Assembly (NCBI GenBank): GCA_034519515.1
Contig: JAXHOK010000054.1
Coordinates: forward strand, 124,001-188,000
Direction of reading: 5' to 3'
DNA from: Arcicella sp034519515
GTDB taxonomy: Bacteria > Bacteroidota > Bacteroidia > Cytophagales > Spirosomataceae
Length of the DNA: 64,000 bases
Part shown: piece after piece, positions 26,994-36,649 of the stretch
How positions within the stretch are numbered: the first letter of the stretch is position 1
Layout: each line of letters starts with the position of its first letter
Notes under the pieces: model-generated
Databases searched by the model: none
Told to the model about the DNA's origin: nothing
Seen by the model: the letters and a program-made list of their open reading frames with translations, nothing else
Position numbers and translations under genes: made by a program

Positions 26994-27626
26994 TTAACGC
27001 AAATCATTCACCTCCACGCCAGGATATTTACTTTGGTCGAAAACAAAGAATTTATCATCTACAGGCACGTTTGGCGTAAATTTATTCACTTTGAAAATCT
27101 GACGTTTTCCATTTTTATCGGTGATTACCCAACTTTTTACGGATTTATCTTTCTTATTCAATTTGATTTTTACCTTCACCACCTGCGCTCCTTTCTTTTC
27201 GGGCGAAAGCTCAATTACTTCATAAGTATCTGCTCCTTCTTTTAGCTCCTGAATAAAAACATAACGAAACCCTTTTTTATCGAATGAATAAACTTTGGCA
27301 GGATTCAGGTCATTTTCCGAAGGTTCATATTCTGAAATATTTACTTCGTTTGTTTCTTTAATGTACGTTGAAACCTCTTTACCATTGTTGTAAATCTCCT
27401 GTCCGCTGGTTTTTAAGCGATATTTCTGACCTTTTACCGTGATATTCCCCTGTATTGATTGGGTTGTTCCCTCTGTTCCATAAGTAAAAGCGGCGGCAAA
27501 AGTTTTCATAGATTTGTACTTTTGTTGCATAGCATCAATTATGGCACTGGCTTTTGTGTCTTGTGCATTTGCCCCAAATGCGCTGATTGTAAGGCATAAA
27601 GTAAAGAAAAGAATCTTATTTTTCAT
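26994..27626 (-). CDS. lolA: LolA-family outer-membrane lipoprotein carrier
   Basis: The start is set at 27626 (MKNKILFFTLCLTISAFG...AQ), which gives a clean signal peptide; the longer frame from 27677 adds 17 unlikely residues. The mature protein begins DTKASAIIDAMQQKYKSMKTFAAAFTY, matching the LolA opening (helix followed by 'fsaxFxy'). It continues GNITVKGQKYRLKTSGQEIYNNGKEVSTYI and PAKVYSFDKKGFRYVFIQEL, ending near PVDDKFFVFDQSKYPGVEV. LolA carries lipoproteins through the periplasm to the outer membrane; Bacteroidota carry several LolA-like copies, so this may be one paralogue. The divergent neighbour is a YfhO-like membrane protein. Confidence 0.85.
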   Translation of the reverse strand: MKNKILFFTLCLTISAFGANAQDTKASAIIDAMQQKYKSMKTFAAAFTYGTEGTTQSIQGNITVKGQKYRLKTSGQEIYNNGKEVSTYIKETNEVNISEYEPSENDLNPAKVYSFDKKGFRYVFIQELKEGADTYEVIELSPEKKGAQVVKVKIKLNKKDKSVKSWVITDKNGKRQIFKVNKFTPNVPVDDKFFVFDQSKYPGVEVNDLR

Positions 27627-27662
27627 TTTTTGTGGATTATGGTATTTGTATTTTTGGTTAGA

Positions 27663-27670
27663 CAAAGTTA
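27663..27670 (-). promoter_or_regulatory. Possible -7 element of lolA
   Basis: On the minus strand TAACTTTG fits TAnnTTTG. It lies 36 bases before the ATG at 27626 and so supports that start. No clear -33 element at the right distance. Confidence 0.4.
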
Positions 27671-27802
27671 ATACCAAATGGTTTGACTAACCGTTAATGA
27701 AACGTTAAAATCACTAAAAGGTTCACATTGGCACGAAAGATGAATATACTCTAATTTTGGAATTACGATTTCGGATTTATTAAAATTCGTTTAGTAAATT
27801 CA

Positions 27803-27810
27803 TATCTTTG
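27803..27810 (+). promoter_or_regulatory. Possible -7 element of the YfhO-like gene
   Basis: TATCTTTG matches TAnnTTTG. The leader to the ATG at 27923 would be ~105 bases and includes boilerplate text (CTAATACCTAACACC) at 27883-27910. Confidence 0.35.
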
Positions 27811-27922
27811 TAAGTAAAAATCTATATTTTAAATTGTTCCATATAACGTTAAAATTTCAAAATCGGTATAAAGTGAAAGGCTAATACCTAACACCAAAAA
27901 CCTAAAACCTTTACATTTCCTT

Positions 27923-30364
27923 ATGCAATCTTCAATTAAAAAATTCATACCACATCTTTTTGCCATCGTGGCGTTTTTGATTTTGGCGGGCATTTACGCT
28001 TCACCCGTTTTTCAAGGAAAAGAACTTGCTCAACATGATATTAAAATGGGTTTGGCTAGTTCACATGAAGCCACGGAGTTTACAAAACAGACGGGAGAAT
28101 ATGCTTGGTGGACAAATTCAATGTTTGGCGGAATGCCCTCTTTTATGATTCAAGGAGGTTATCCGAATAGTATTGGCTCAAAAATTGGAAGTACTTTGAT
28201 GAATGTTTTACCAACGCCAATCAACATGATTTTTTTGTTGATGCTGGGAATGTACATTTTGTTAATTTCCTTGCGTGCCAATGTCTGGCAAGCGATTTTG
28301 GGAGCAATTGCCTTTGCATTTTGTTCATTAACGATGATTTTAATGCCCGCTGGACATACTTCAAAAGTAATTGCTTTGGCTTATGCACCCATGTTGATGG
28401 CTGGTGCGGTTTGGTGTTTTAGAGGAAAATATATCTTGGGAGCTGCTCTCACTGCTCTTTTTATGAGCCTCGAAATATATGCCAACCACGTTCAAATAAC
28501 GTATTACACAGGATTGTTATTAGTTGGATATTTTGTTGTTCAAGCCTTAGACCATCTTAAAAATGGACAAATTAAACCTTTAATTTTTGCCTGTTTAGCC
28601 TTTGGCGGAGGAGCACTAATTGGGCTTGGAAATCACACCATGCGTTTGTGGAATAATGCCGTCTATGCAGGAGAAACCATCCGTGGAAAATCTGAATTAA
28701 CTTCCAATAAAGAATCAAAGGGTGGTTTAGACCGTGATTATGCCTTTAATTGGAGCTATGGCATCGGGGAAACGGGTACATTTCTGATACCTAATTTTTA
28801 CGGTGGTAAATCTGGCGGAAGTCTGGGAGGAGCAAAATCTGAAACCTTGAAAGCAATGGTTAATGCAGGTGTTCCCGAAGAAGGTGCAACTGGTTTTACC
28901 GAACAAGGTCCATCTTATTGGGGCGAACAGCCAGGCGTTGGTGGTCCAAATTATGCAGGGGCAATTGTTATATTTTTGTTTGTTTTGGGGGCGTTTATCG
29001 TCAAGGGAAAAATCAAATGGTGGCTTGTGGCTTCGGCAATACTTTTTACCATGCTTTCGTGGGGTAAAAATCTTCCATCGCTGAATTATCTGATTTTTGA
29101 TTATTTTCCAGGCTATAATAAATTTAGAGGAGTAACTTCCATTTTATCAGTTTTGCAATTGGCATTTGTGATTTTGGGAATTTTGGGAATCAAGCAAATT
29201 GGGGAACAAAAACCCACTTTCAATGAAATCAAAAAACCTTTAATTTATTCATTGGCACTCACAGCGGGGTTTTCATTGATTTTTGCTTTGCTACCTTCTC
29301 TATTTTTGAGTTTTAAAAGTAATAGCGATGCCACCATGCAAATTACGGGCGATAAAGGTATTGATGGACAAATTATCAGAGCCATCGCCACCGACCGTGA
29401 ATCATTGACTCGTTCAGATGCGTTTCGTTCGTTAATATTTATTTTGTTGGCAGCGGGCTTGCTTTGGGCTTGGGTTTCCAATAAAATTAAGGACGTTGTT
29501 TTTTATCCGATACTGATTTTATTACTCACTATTGATATGTATAGCGTGAGCAAAAGGTATTTTAACAATGACAATTTTGAATCAAAATCAGAAGCCGAAG
29601 CCACTTTTGAGCCAAATGCTTTGGACATCCAAATTTTGCAAGACAAATCTATTTATCGGGTATATGACGGTGCTGGCGGAGGCGTAACGAGTGATGCAAG
29701 AGCCTCTTATTTTCATAAATCATTAGGGGGTTACCACGGGGCAAAACTTCGTAGATACAGCGAAATCATTGAAAATCAATTCTCGAAAGGCAATATGGCG
29801 GTCTTTAATATGCTGAATACCAAGTACTTCACTCAACCAGCTCAGCAGCAAGGCGGACAACCAACGGTACAGCAAAATCCAGATGCTTGTGGAAATGTTT
29901 GGTTTGTAAAAGAATTTAAGTTAGTCCAAAATGCGGACGAAGAAATGAAATCTTTGGATAATATTAATCCTAAACAAACGGCATTTATTGATAAATCTTT
30001 TGGCGACCAAGTAACGAATCTGAAAATTACCTTTGATAGCACCGCCAATAAAATTAGTTTGACAGATTATAAACTCAATCTAATGACTTACCAAAGCGAT
30101 ACAAAGACTGATCAATTAGCCATTTTTTCAGAAATTTATTACCGTGGAAATATTGACTGGAAGGCGTACATTGATGGCGTTTACAAACCTCATTTACGAG
30201 CGGATTATGTTTTGAGAGGCTTGGTAATTCCCGCAGGAAAACACAAAATCGAGTTTAAATTTGCCCCCGAAACCGTTGAAAAAGGTGGTAAAGTAGATTT
30301 AATTGCTTCAATTATGATGGTGGGACTTTTGGGATTGGCTTTGTTTTTTGAGGTAAAAAGGTAA
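27923..30364 (+). CDS. YfhO-family polytopic membrane protein
   Basis: This 813-residue protein starts with a transmembrane helix (HLFAIVAFLILAGIYASPVF) followed by a large loop with GKELAQHDIKMGLASSHEAT and WWTNSMFGGMPSFMIQGGYP, features of the YfhO / GT-C-like glycosyltransferase group. About twelve further helices follow (to ~500). A C-terminal extracytoplasmic domain has YRVYDGAGGG, YHGAKLRRYSEII, YYRGNIDWKAYIDG and LVIPAGKHKIEFKF, and a last helix (IASIMMVGLLGLALFFEV). The family probably transfers or modifies envelope sugars, but the substrate is unknown. The next gene begins within 65 bases on the same strand. Confidence 0.88.
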   Translation: MQSSIKKFIPHLFAIVAFLILAGIYASPVFQGKELAQHDIKMGLASSHEATEFTKQTGEYAWWTNSMFGGMPSFMIQGGYPNSIGSKIGSTLMNVLPTPINMIFLLMLGMYILLISLRANVWQAILGAIAFAFCSLTMILMPAGHTSKVIALAYAPMLMAGAVWCFRGKYILGAALTALFMSLEIYANHVQITYYTGLLLVGYFVVQALDHLKNGQIKPLIFACLAFGGGALIGLGNHTMRLWNNAVYAGETIRGKSELTSNKESKGGLDRDYAFNWSYGIGETGTFLIPNFYGGKSGGSLGGAKSETLKAMVNAGVPEEGATGFTEQGPSYWGEQPGVGGPNYAGAIVIFLFVLGAFIVKGKIKWWLVASAILFTMLSWGKNLPSLNYLIFDYFPGYNKFRGVTSILSVLQLAFVILGILGIKQIGEQKPTFNEIKKPLIYSLALTAGFSLIFALLPSLFLSFKSNSDATMQITGDKGIDGQIIRAIATDRESLTRSDAFRSLIFILLAAGLLWAWVSNKIKDVVFYPILILLLTIDMYSVSKRYFNNDNFESKSEAEATFEPNALDIQILQDKSIYRVYDGAGGGVTSDARASYFHKSLGGYHGAKLRRYSEIIENQFSKGNMAVFNMLNTKYFTQPAQQQGGQPTVQQNPDACGNVWFVKEFKLVQNADEEMKSLDNINPKQTAFIDKSFGDQVTNLKITFDSTANKISLTDYKLNLMTYQSDTKTDQLAIFSEIYYRGNIDWKAYIDGVYKPHLRADYVLRGLVIPAGKHKIEFKFAPETVEKGGKVDLIASIMMVGLLGLALFFEVKR

Positions 30365-30369
30365 TGATT

Positions 30370-30413
30370 GAACACGAATTAACCCACAATGGAATTGGGG
30401 TTAATTCGTGTTC
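30370..30413. repeat. Perfect 16-bp inverted repeat ahead of the 30430 gene
   Basis: GAACACGAATTAACCC and its exact complement flank a 12-nt loop just after the YfhO-like stop codon. Codons through it would give an odd extension of the next protein, so it is better read as intergenic. It lacks a T run. Confidence 0.7.
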
Positions 30414-30429
30414 CATAAAACAGCAAATA

Positions 30430-31002
30430 ATGTTCATTTACAATATTCCAAAACTGGAAAGAATCATTGATAATTATAAAAAACAGAAAAATAAACCTGT
30501 TGATTATCACGTGCAGTTTTGTTTAGACCAAGAAAATTTAAAAGATGCTATTGAAGCGGCAGCACGGGCGGTTGATGATTATGGCAAAATCCATTTTCAT
30601 CAACGCAGAGTGTCAAAAGCGGATTTAATGGCTTTGGCTGAAAAATTAATGTCGCTTGAAAGTGAGTTTGCCAATGCCAAAAATTTTGATGAAATCTACG
30701 GAATTATCAGAGAAACGAATCAGTCGGGCATTAATGAAATTACGATTTATGATACCGCTTTCAGAATTGGAAGTTATTTGAATATTTTTGCCGATAAAAT
30801 ATATCTAACCAGTGGCACTCGCATTGGGGCGGAACATTTATTGGGAAAACTGGATGATAAAAATACACTCTTGCCAAGTGATTTGCCCACTCCTTTTCAA
30901 CGAAAAGACCTCTCAGTTCCTGATATTGAAGATATTTTATACGTTTGTAGAAATGAATTAGAATATTGTGTAAGAAGCCGTTTTAAAATATATTCTGAAT
31001 AA
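30430..31002 (+). CDS. Unrecognised soluble protein with an altered C-terminus
   Basis: I choose the ATG at 30430 (MFIYNIPKLERIIDNYKKQ), because the upstream in-frame ATG at 30364 reads through a perfect inverted repeat. The 190-residue protein has no signal peptide or membrane helix. It is rich in charged and helical segments (DYHVQFCLDQENLKDAIEAA, ADLMALAEKLM, SGINEITIYDTAFRIG, GTRIGAEHLLG). I do not recognise its family. The last ten residues (RSRFKIYSE after YCV) are encoded by the mobile element at 30974-31137; without that element the gene would end EYCVK. It follows the YfhO-like gene and may be co-transcribed. Confidence 0.75.
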   Translation: MFIYNIPKLERIIDNYKKQKNKPVDYHVQFCLDQENLKDAIEAAARAVDDYGKIHFHQRRVSKADLMALAEKLMSLESEFANAKNFDEIYGIIRETNQSGINEITIYDTAFRIGSYLNIFADKIYLTSGTRIGAEHLLGKLDDKNTLLPSDLPTPFQRKDLSVPDIEDILYVCRNELEYCVRSRFKIYSE

Positions 31003-31137
31003 AGTCTGATGGTATTTTTTGAGTAGCGGAATCATATTTTTTTAAGGAATATACAGCGTATCTTGTGTAAAAAATATGGTTTCGATAGTCAGAATAAGAC
31101 AATCAGAATTTGTCGTAAGATATTTTAAAACGGCTTC
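30974..31137. mobile_element. Miniature mobile element, family E
   Basis: A 164-bp element with perfect 18-bp terminal inverted repeats (GAAGCCGTTTTAAAATAT and its complement). It is flanked by TAA at 30971-30973 and 31138-31140. It inserted into the penultimate codon of the 30430 gene. No ORF; AT-rich interior. Confidence 0.8.
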
Positions 31138-31146
31138 TAAAATAAT

Positions 31147-31179
31147 AAACGCCTGATAGTTTAAATCTATCAGGCGTTT
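31147..31179. terminator. Bidirectional intrinsic terminator
   Basis: AAACGCCTGATAG pairs perfectly with CTATCAGGCGTTT around a 7-nt loop, between convergent genes. With the mobile element removed it would start two bases after the stop of the 30430 gene. Confidence 0.85.
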
Positions 31180-31187
31180 GTTTATAA

Positions 31188-31973
31188 TTAAACCAACACT
31201 TTTTGTTTAACAATTGCCTCATAGGCACCATCCCAAAGGTCAATTCGTTTTTGGAGCGATTGAATGGTTGCGTCTTCGGCGTCTCTCCAAAATTGTTCAT
31301 TATCACCACATAAATTAGCCGTCATTTGTAAAGCAAGATTGCTGTGATGGTCGCCATCAACTTCAATGTGTCTTTCTAAATAATACTTAAAAATTGAAAT
31401 ACTCTCGGGAGTACCCGCATGAATATCATTGATGATGGAATGAAACATTCCTGGAATCAAGTCTTCTCTTCCGAAAGTAAAAATGGCAGCTTGCAAATAC
31501 TCTTTCTGGCTGTTAATAATTTCAAAAGTGAAATTAACGAATTTTCGAGCCGCTTCGGGTGCTCCTGCAACCAGAAAAGCAGTATCAAAATCACTCGTTT
31601 GCTGTAATACGGAAATAAATTTTTCAATTTGGCTTGTGTCAGCTCCGCACTGTTGCATGGCTTCGAGATATAGTTCGAAGTGACTTTTTCGATTCCCAAA
31701 AGCATCCACATCAGACTCTTCCCCGACCACTATTTCGTTAATCAGATGCCGAGTATCAGCCGAGCCTTTCGGATACCACGGAACGCTTGTGCAGGTGAGA
31801 TTATTCTGTAATGCTTTCAGCAAAGACATAAAATCCCAGACTGCAAAAATGTGATACTCCATGAATATCTTTAAATCATCAAGCTCATTGATTACCGAGT
31901 AAACTTTGTGATTTATAATCCGTTCTCTCAGTGGTTGAATAGCGATATTAATTTTTTCTGAGTATTGATTCAT
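31188..31973 (-). CDS. DUF3050 protein, heme-oxygenase-like fold
   Basis: The 261-residue helical protein carries the motif pattern of DUF3050, a family in the heme-oxygenase-like / diiron superfamily. It has LKIFMEYHIFAVWDFMSLLK near the N-terminus with an E-x-H pair (potential metal ligands), KGSADTRHLINEIVVGEE, and a late ERHIEVDGDHHSNLA with two His, typical of the second and third metal-binding helices. The family likely binds a di-metal centre and may catalyse oxygen-dependent chemistry, but substrates are not known. No signal peptide, so cytoplasmic. It appears alone, with a terminator at its 3' side. Confidence 0.85.
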   Translation of the reverse strand: MNQYSEKINIAIQPLRERIINHKVYSVINELDDLKIFMEYHIFAVWDFMSLLKALQNNLTCTSVPWYPKGSADTRHLINEIVVGEESDVDAFGNRKSHFELYLEAMQQCGADTSQIEKFISVLQQTSDFDTAFLVAGAPEAARKFVNFTFEIINSQKEYLQAAIFTFGREDLIPGMFHSIINDIHAGTPESISIFKYYLERHIEVDGDHHSNLALQMTANLCGDNEQFWRDAEDATIQSLQKRIDLWDGAYEAIVKQKVLV

Positions 31974-32092
31974 GATTTGAATATAGATTTTTCTTGTATT
32001 TACGAAAAAAACGATTGTATGGTTTCTACATTCTGTTCATTTACTTTGTTATTTTTTCGCAAGTTTTTTGGTCAAGAGAATATGAAGATGTA

Positions 32093-33967
32093 TCAATCCA
32101 ATATAATATTTTTCTTAGAATATAGGGCTTTAAAACTTCCCATTTCATCTTGTTCAATCAGCCAAACTTCATAACTATCCGCAGGAAATTTCGCTTCCCA
32201 AATTTCATACGAAAAGCTAAAATCATGGTAAGATTGGTTCAAAATAGTCTTTTTGAGTGTATTTATTACAGGAACAGCAGGTAATAAAAATACACTTTTG
32301 GCTGATTTTAAACCTAAATAAATCACATTTTTATCCGCTGACTTCGCCGTAAACAAGACTCTATTTTTCAATTCTTGGGCAATGGTCAGTGCCTTCGACA
32401 TAGTGGTATCGACCGTTCCTTTGAACTTTTCACTACTATTTTTGTCTCCTTTTTTTATCAAATCCACCAAAGGCAAAATCTCTTTTTGAGACAATTGATA
32501 GATGCCCGAATTATCCAAATTATTGATTATCTCTCCCATGTAGGTGGGATGATTGAAAAACATTTTTTCTTGATATTTTTCGCCAAAAGTCAAAAACATC
32601 TGATAATTTTTCCAATAATATCCATCTAACTTCATTTCTTGCTGTTGTCGATAAACGTCTGGAATTGAAGCGTAATAACTATAAATATTTAGCCCCAAAC
32701 TTAAAGGAAGAAAGATAATGATGCCCAGTTTGAGAAGTTTTTTATTATTCTGAAAATAAAATAAATAACTCAAATACCCCAAACAAAGCATAACTGCACC
32801 AAAAATCATGTATCGCCGAGAAAGTAATTCGCCGCCATTGTAAACCTTAAATTCGGCAGGGCGGCTGAATACTAACATCAGACCCGTCAAAGCCAAAAAG
32901 CTCAACCCAGCCAACATAAACCACATTTTAGGTGAATATTTTTGAAACCTTGAAACCCAAATTTTCCAAACTAAACCTAACATCATAGTCAATAAAAACA
33001 CTCCCGTGAAAATGCACATCAGAATATCTGGATAACGGTACATCTTAAACGGATGTGGAATATTGGCATAAAAAACGTTCCCCCAAAAGGTTAGCGTAAA
33101 CAGAACATTCAAAAAAGGATGTTTGAAAAGGTTAGTTCTGTCGCTTGGAATGAAATCATAATCGTATTTGAAATAAAATAAAACCGTACAGAAAGCCACA
33201 AGAACCCATATTCCTAAATGTTGCCAGCGTTTCTGAAACGACAACAATAATAATCCAACTATCCAAATTCCTAAGCCATTGCCCGAAGTAAACATCGTGA
33301 TAATGGCAAACAAAATGGAAAAATAAAATGCTTTTGATTGTTGAGAACTTAGTAAATATAAAGTCAGTAAAGCGAAGAAAATGATGGGTGTATTTTGGAT
33401 GGCGGCGATGCCCCAAGTGGCGTTTTCAAAGTAGGTATAATTGAAAAGGAGCAGACTGACGGGGATAAAATAAAGCCAAGAAAGTTTAAAACTACGAAAA
33501 ATATCAATAAAGAAATATAAAATTCCCAATAAAAACAAATCACCAAAAATAATTTGTACTTTGATATTTTCACTCCCAAATATTTGATAAATCAGCCACA
33601 TCATCGTTCTTTCAAAAGCAAAACGATGCTGATTTACTTGCTTTAAGAACGCCTCTAACCATCCTGAAAATGAGGTAGAAACTTGCATTTTATAGATAGA
33701 ATCCAACAGAACATAATCATCTTCAAAAGGAATGTTATCGGTTGAAAAAATTATGTTAAAGAAAAAGAAGACAATGGGAACTATAATAATTCCTGCATAC
33801 AGAAAATGTTGTTTTTTGGCAAAAAAAGGTTTGAGTATTGTGATAAAACTCATCAAACCCAATAACAGCATTACATCAAGATAAATGATAAAATTAGTGG
33901 ATAGCATTACGTTACAGGATATTTCAAGTATGTACTGATAAAATTCAACTATAAAGTTAAAAATCAT
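32093..33967 (-). CDS. Polytopic membrane protein, GT-C glycosyltransferase-like
   Basis: About twelve transmembrane helices occupy the first ~420 residues (for example VMLLLGLMSFITILKPF, AGIIIVPIVFFFFNIIF, YLSYLFYFQ). A ~200-residue extracytoplasmic tail follows (YYASIPDVYRQQQEMKLDGY..., SFSYEIWEAKFPADSYEVWL). After the second helix, the loop DNIPFEDDYVLLDSIY has the acidic pair placed as in GT-C glycosyltransferases, and HRFAFERTMMWLIYQIFG follows. So it may transfer a lipid-linked sugar, but no named family could be assigned. The start may instead be the ATG at 33907 (MLSTNFIIYLD). No close operon partner. Confidence 0.75.
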   Translation of the reverse strand: MIFNFIVEFYQYILEISCNVMLSTNFIIYLDVMLLLGLMSFITILKPFFAKKQHFLYAGIIIVPIVFFFFNIIFSTDNIPFEDDYVLLDSIYKMQVSTSFSGWLEAFLKQVNQHRFAFERTMMWLIYQIFGSENIKVQIIFGDLFLLGILYFFIDIFRSFKLSWLYFIPVSLLLFNYTYFENATWGIAAIQNTPIIFFALLTLYLLSSQQSKAFYFSILFAIITMFTSGNGLGIWIVGLLLLSFQKRWQHLGIWVLVAFCTVLFYFKYDYDFIPSDRTNLFKHPFLNVLFTLTFWGNVFYANIPHPFKMYRYPDILMCIFTGVFLLTMMLGLVWKIWVSRFQKYSPKMWFMLAGLSFLALTGLMLVFSRPAEFKVYNGGELLSRRYMIFGAVMLCLGYLSYLFYFQNNKKLLKLGIIIFLPLSLGLNIYSYYASIPDVYRQQQEMKLDGYYWKNYQMFLTFGEKYQEKMFFNHPTYMGEIINNLDNSGIYQLSQKEILPLVDLIKKGDKNSSEKFKGTVDTTMSKALTIAQELKNRVLFTAKSADKNVIYLGLKSAKSVFLLPAVPVINTLKKTILNQSYHDFSFSYEIWEAKFPADSYEVWLIEQDEMGSFKALYSKKNIILD

Positions 33968-34135
33968 TAATGAGTAAAACTATAAAATAACGTTTAGTAG
34001 TCTCCAAAGTTTGTAAGTGGCATCGAACAAGACTTCATAGAATTGACATGAATTGTTCGATACATCTTCTACTTTTAGTTGCATTTTACAAACCCTTTTC
34101 AATTAAAGATTTACGACTTAAAGACTTATGATTTT

Positions 34136-36616
34136 TCACCTCATACTTACCAAAGTAACGCCCGCACCGCCTCGGTCTGCGTTTTCATCTTGCGTTTTGG
34201 CAACTTGTTTGTAACCTCGCAAATGATTACGAATTAGGGTTCGTAAAATTCCATCTCCTTTACCATGAACGATTCGTAATTCGTCATAACCCACCATGAT
34301 GGCATCGTTCATAAATTTATCAACTTCTACTAAGGCTTCTTCGCCCCTCATGCCTCTTAAATCAAGATTAAAGGAGAAATTTTGCATTTTTTCATTCAAA
34401 TCTAAACCACCGGTTTTGGCTTTCCCGATGCTCATTTTTTGTTTTACTTCTTTACGTGAAATCTTTTCTAAACGGTTCAACTTGATGGTGGTTTTCAAAT
34501 CTCCCATCGCCACTTCGGCATCTTTTCCACGCAGACTTAATACTTCTCCAAAAGCCTCTTGTCCTTTGATTCTGACCATCGAACCCACCGTTATTTCACC
34601 CAAAATTACTTCAATTTCCTCTTTCTGAGTTTGTATTTTTTCTTCTTTCAGTGGTTTTTGAATAATCACTTTCTCAATCACCAAACCAGTTTCAAAATCC
34701 TGTAAATCTTGTCTAATTTCTTTGGTGGCTAATTTCTCGGCTCCTTGCTCACGAATTTCCTTGATGGTTGATTCAATCTTTTGGTTGGTATTCTTGATTA
34801 ATTCCTTCGCTTGCAATTTTGCAGTGTTCAGAATCGTCTTTTTCTCATTGTCTAAATAGCTTTTCAATGAAGAATATTGTTCCAATAATTGATCCAGTTT
34901 ACGTTGCTTGGTGGCGTTTTCTACGTTTTTATCGTAAAATACCTTCTTCTCAATTTCTAATTCCTTAATCAATTTCTCGAAGCTAACTTGCTCATTACCA
35001 ACTTTTTGCTTGGCTTTATCAATAATATTTTTGGGTAAACCAATCTTGTAAGCAATCTCAATGGCAAAAGAACTTCCTGGCTTTCCGATTTCCAACTCAT
35101 ACATCGGTTCGAGGTGTTCGGCATCATATCGCATCGCTCCGTTTACTAATCCTGCGGTTTTGTCGGCAAACGTTTTCAGATTGGTATAGTGCGTATTGAT
35201 TGTTCCAAAAGCTCCCAATTTATTGAGGTCTTCCAAGATACTTTCGGCAATGGCACCGCCCAAACTTGGCTCAGTTCCCGTTCCAAATTCGTCAATCAAA
35301 AAGAGCGTTTTCTTGTCCGAATTTTGAAGAAAAAACTTCATGTTCGCCAAGTGCGAAGAATAGGTACTGAGGTCATTTTCAAGACTTTGTTCATCGCCAA
35401 TATCAATAAAAATGTTTCGGAACATTCCAATGGTGGAATGTTCAGCCATCGGCACCAACAGCCCACATTGATACATATATTGAAGTATTCCGAGGGTTTT
35501 GAGTGAAATAGATTTCCCCCCAGCGTTTGGTCCTGAAACCAACAAAATTCTATTTTCATTATTCAATGTAACCGTCAGAGACTTAACCGTTTTTTCTTGT
35601 TTTTTGAAAGAAAGAAATAACAAAGGATGAATGGCATTTTTCCAATCAACCACTTGGCTGTTAAGGCTTAACGGAGCAATTCCGTTTATTTCAATCGCTA
35701 ATTTTGCTTTGGCTCTGATGAAATCCACAATCCCCAAGAATGTATATGCCTTTCGCAAAACGGGTACGTTTGGACGCATCTGGTTGGTTAATTCCATCAA
35801 AATTTTCACGATTTCTCTACGCTCAGAAGACTCTAATTCTCGGATTTCGTTGTTAGCTTCCAAGACTTCGGTAGGTTCTAAAAATACCGTTTTCCCCGAA
35901 TCAGATTCGTCATGGACAAAGCCTTTTATCTTGCGTTTGTGTTCTGCGGCGATAGGAATTACCATTCTGCCACCTCGAAGGGTCAAAGAAAAGTCATCCG
36001 AAATCCAGCCATTTGAACGGGCATTTCTGAGAATTCCATCCAATTTTTTCCGTAAATCAAACTCTTGATGTTGCATCCGTTTGCGAATGGCTTGCAATTC
36101 GGGACTGGCGTTATCTTTTAATTTACCACGATCATCAATGATTTTGTCAAACGTAGCTAACAAATTTTTAATGGCTTGCAAGGGCGACTGTGATTTACTT
36201 TCGGAATCATCTTTATGGATTCTTTCGGCAAAAGCACTTCCAACCAATTCTCTCAACGTTGGGTATTCTTCGGGTTGTTTTCCATCAAAAAAACGCAAAC
36301 ATTCTTGAATAGTTCTGAGGGAAAGTTTTACGTTAAAAAACTCTTCTTCGGTCAAAAACGCTCCTTCGATGGCGGCTTTTGATAATTGATAATTAACATC
36401 TAAGAAATTCTGAGAAGGCAAAGCCGATGGTTCAAATTGAAGAATATCCTTCATTTCAGCCACCTGTCGAATCATTTTTTGAACTAAATCATAATTATCC
36501 GAAAACCGTATTTTTTCCACAAATGCACGCCCCAGCGGACTGATACACAAGCCATTGAGCAATTCACGGATGCGGTCGAAACCTAATTTATTTTCTATAT
36601 TTTGGGGGTAAAGCAT
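34136..36616 (-). CDS. mutS2: MutS2 family endonuclease / ribosome rescue ATPase
   Basis: The 826-residue protein has the MutS2 order: N-terminal core and lever domains (NIENKLGFDRIRELL, LRKKLDGILRNARSNGWIS), an ABC-type ATPase with Walker A VSGPNAGGKSISLK (~361-374), LIDEFGTGTEPSLGG (Walker B) and NTHYTNLK, a KOW-like segment (GSMVRIKGQEAFGEVLSL) and a C-terminal Smr nuclease domain (LDLRGMRGEEAL, IVHGKGDGILR). MutS2 proteins suppress homologous recombination or split collided ribosomes depending on the organism. The Smr motif LDLRG replaces the usual LDLHG or LDxHG, as in many MutS2s. Confidence 0.95.
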   Translation of the reverse strand: MLYPQNIENKLGFDRIRELLNGLCISPLGRAFVEKIRFSDNYDLVQKMIRQVAEMKDILQFEPSALPSQNFLDVNYQLSKAAIEGAFLTEEEFFNVKLSLRTIQECLRFFDGKQPEEYPTLRELVGSAFAERIHKDDSESKSQSPLQAIKNLLATFDKIIDDRGKLKDNASPELQAIRKRMQHQEFDLRKKLDGILRNARSNGWISDDFSLTLRGGRMVIPIAAEHKRKIKGFVHDESDSGKTVFLEPTEVLEANNEIRELESSERREIVKILMELTNQMRPNVPVLRKAYTFLGIVDFIRAKAKLAIEINGIAPLSLNSQVVDWKNAIHPLLFLSFKKQEKTVKSLTVTLNNENRILLVSGPNAGGKSISLKTLGILQYMYQCGLLVPMAEHSTIGMFRNIFIDIGDEQSLENDLSTYSSHLANMKFFLQNSDKKTLFLIDEFGTGTEPSLGGAIAESILEDLNKLGAFGTINTHYTNLKTFADKTAGLVNGAMRYDAEHLEPMYELEIGKPGSSFAIEIAYKIGLPKNIIDKAKQKVGNEQVSFEKLIKELEIEKKVFYDKNVENATKQRKLDQLLEQYSSLKSYLDNEKKTILNTAKLQAKELIKNTNQKIESTIKEIREQGAEKLATKEIRQDLQDFETGLVIEKVIIQKPLKEEKIQTQKEEIEVILGEITVGSMVRIKGQEAFGEVLSLRGKDAEVAMGDLKTTIKLNRLEKISRKEVKQKMSIGKAKTGGLDLNEKMQNFSFNLDLRGMRGEEALVEVDKFMNDAIMVGYDELRIVHGKGDGILRTLIRNHLRGYKQVAKTQDENADRGGAGVTLVSMR

Positions 36617-36649
36617 TTATTTTTTATTGGTTTAATAGTTACAGGGGAA

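Noticed and set aside
30364..30429. Upstream start (MIEHELTHNGIG...) of the 30430 gene
   Set aside because: It would translate a perfect 16-bp inverted repeat, and the ATG at 30430 gives a more natural N-terminus.
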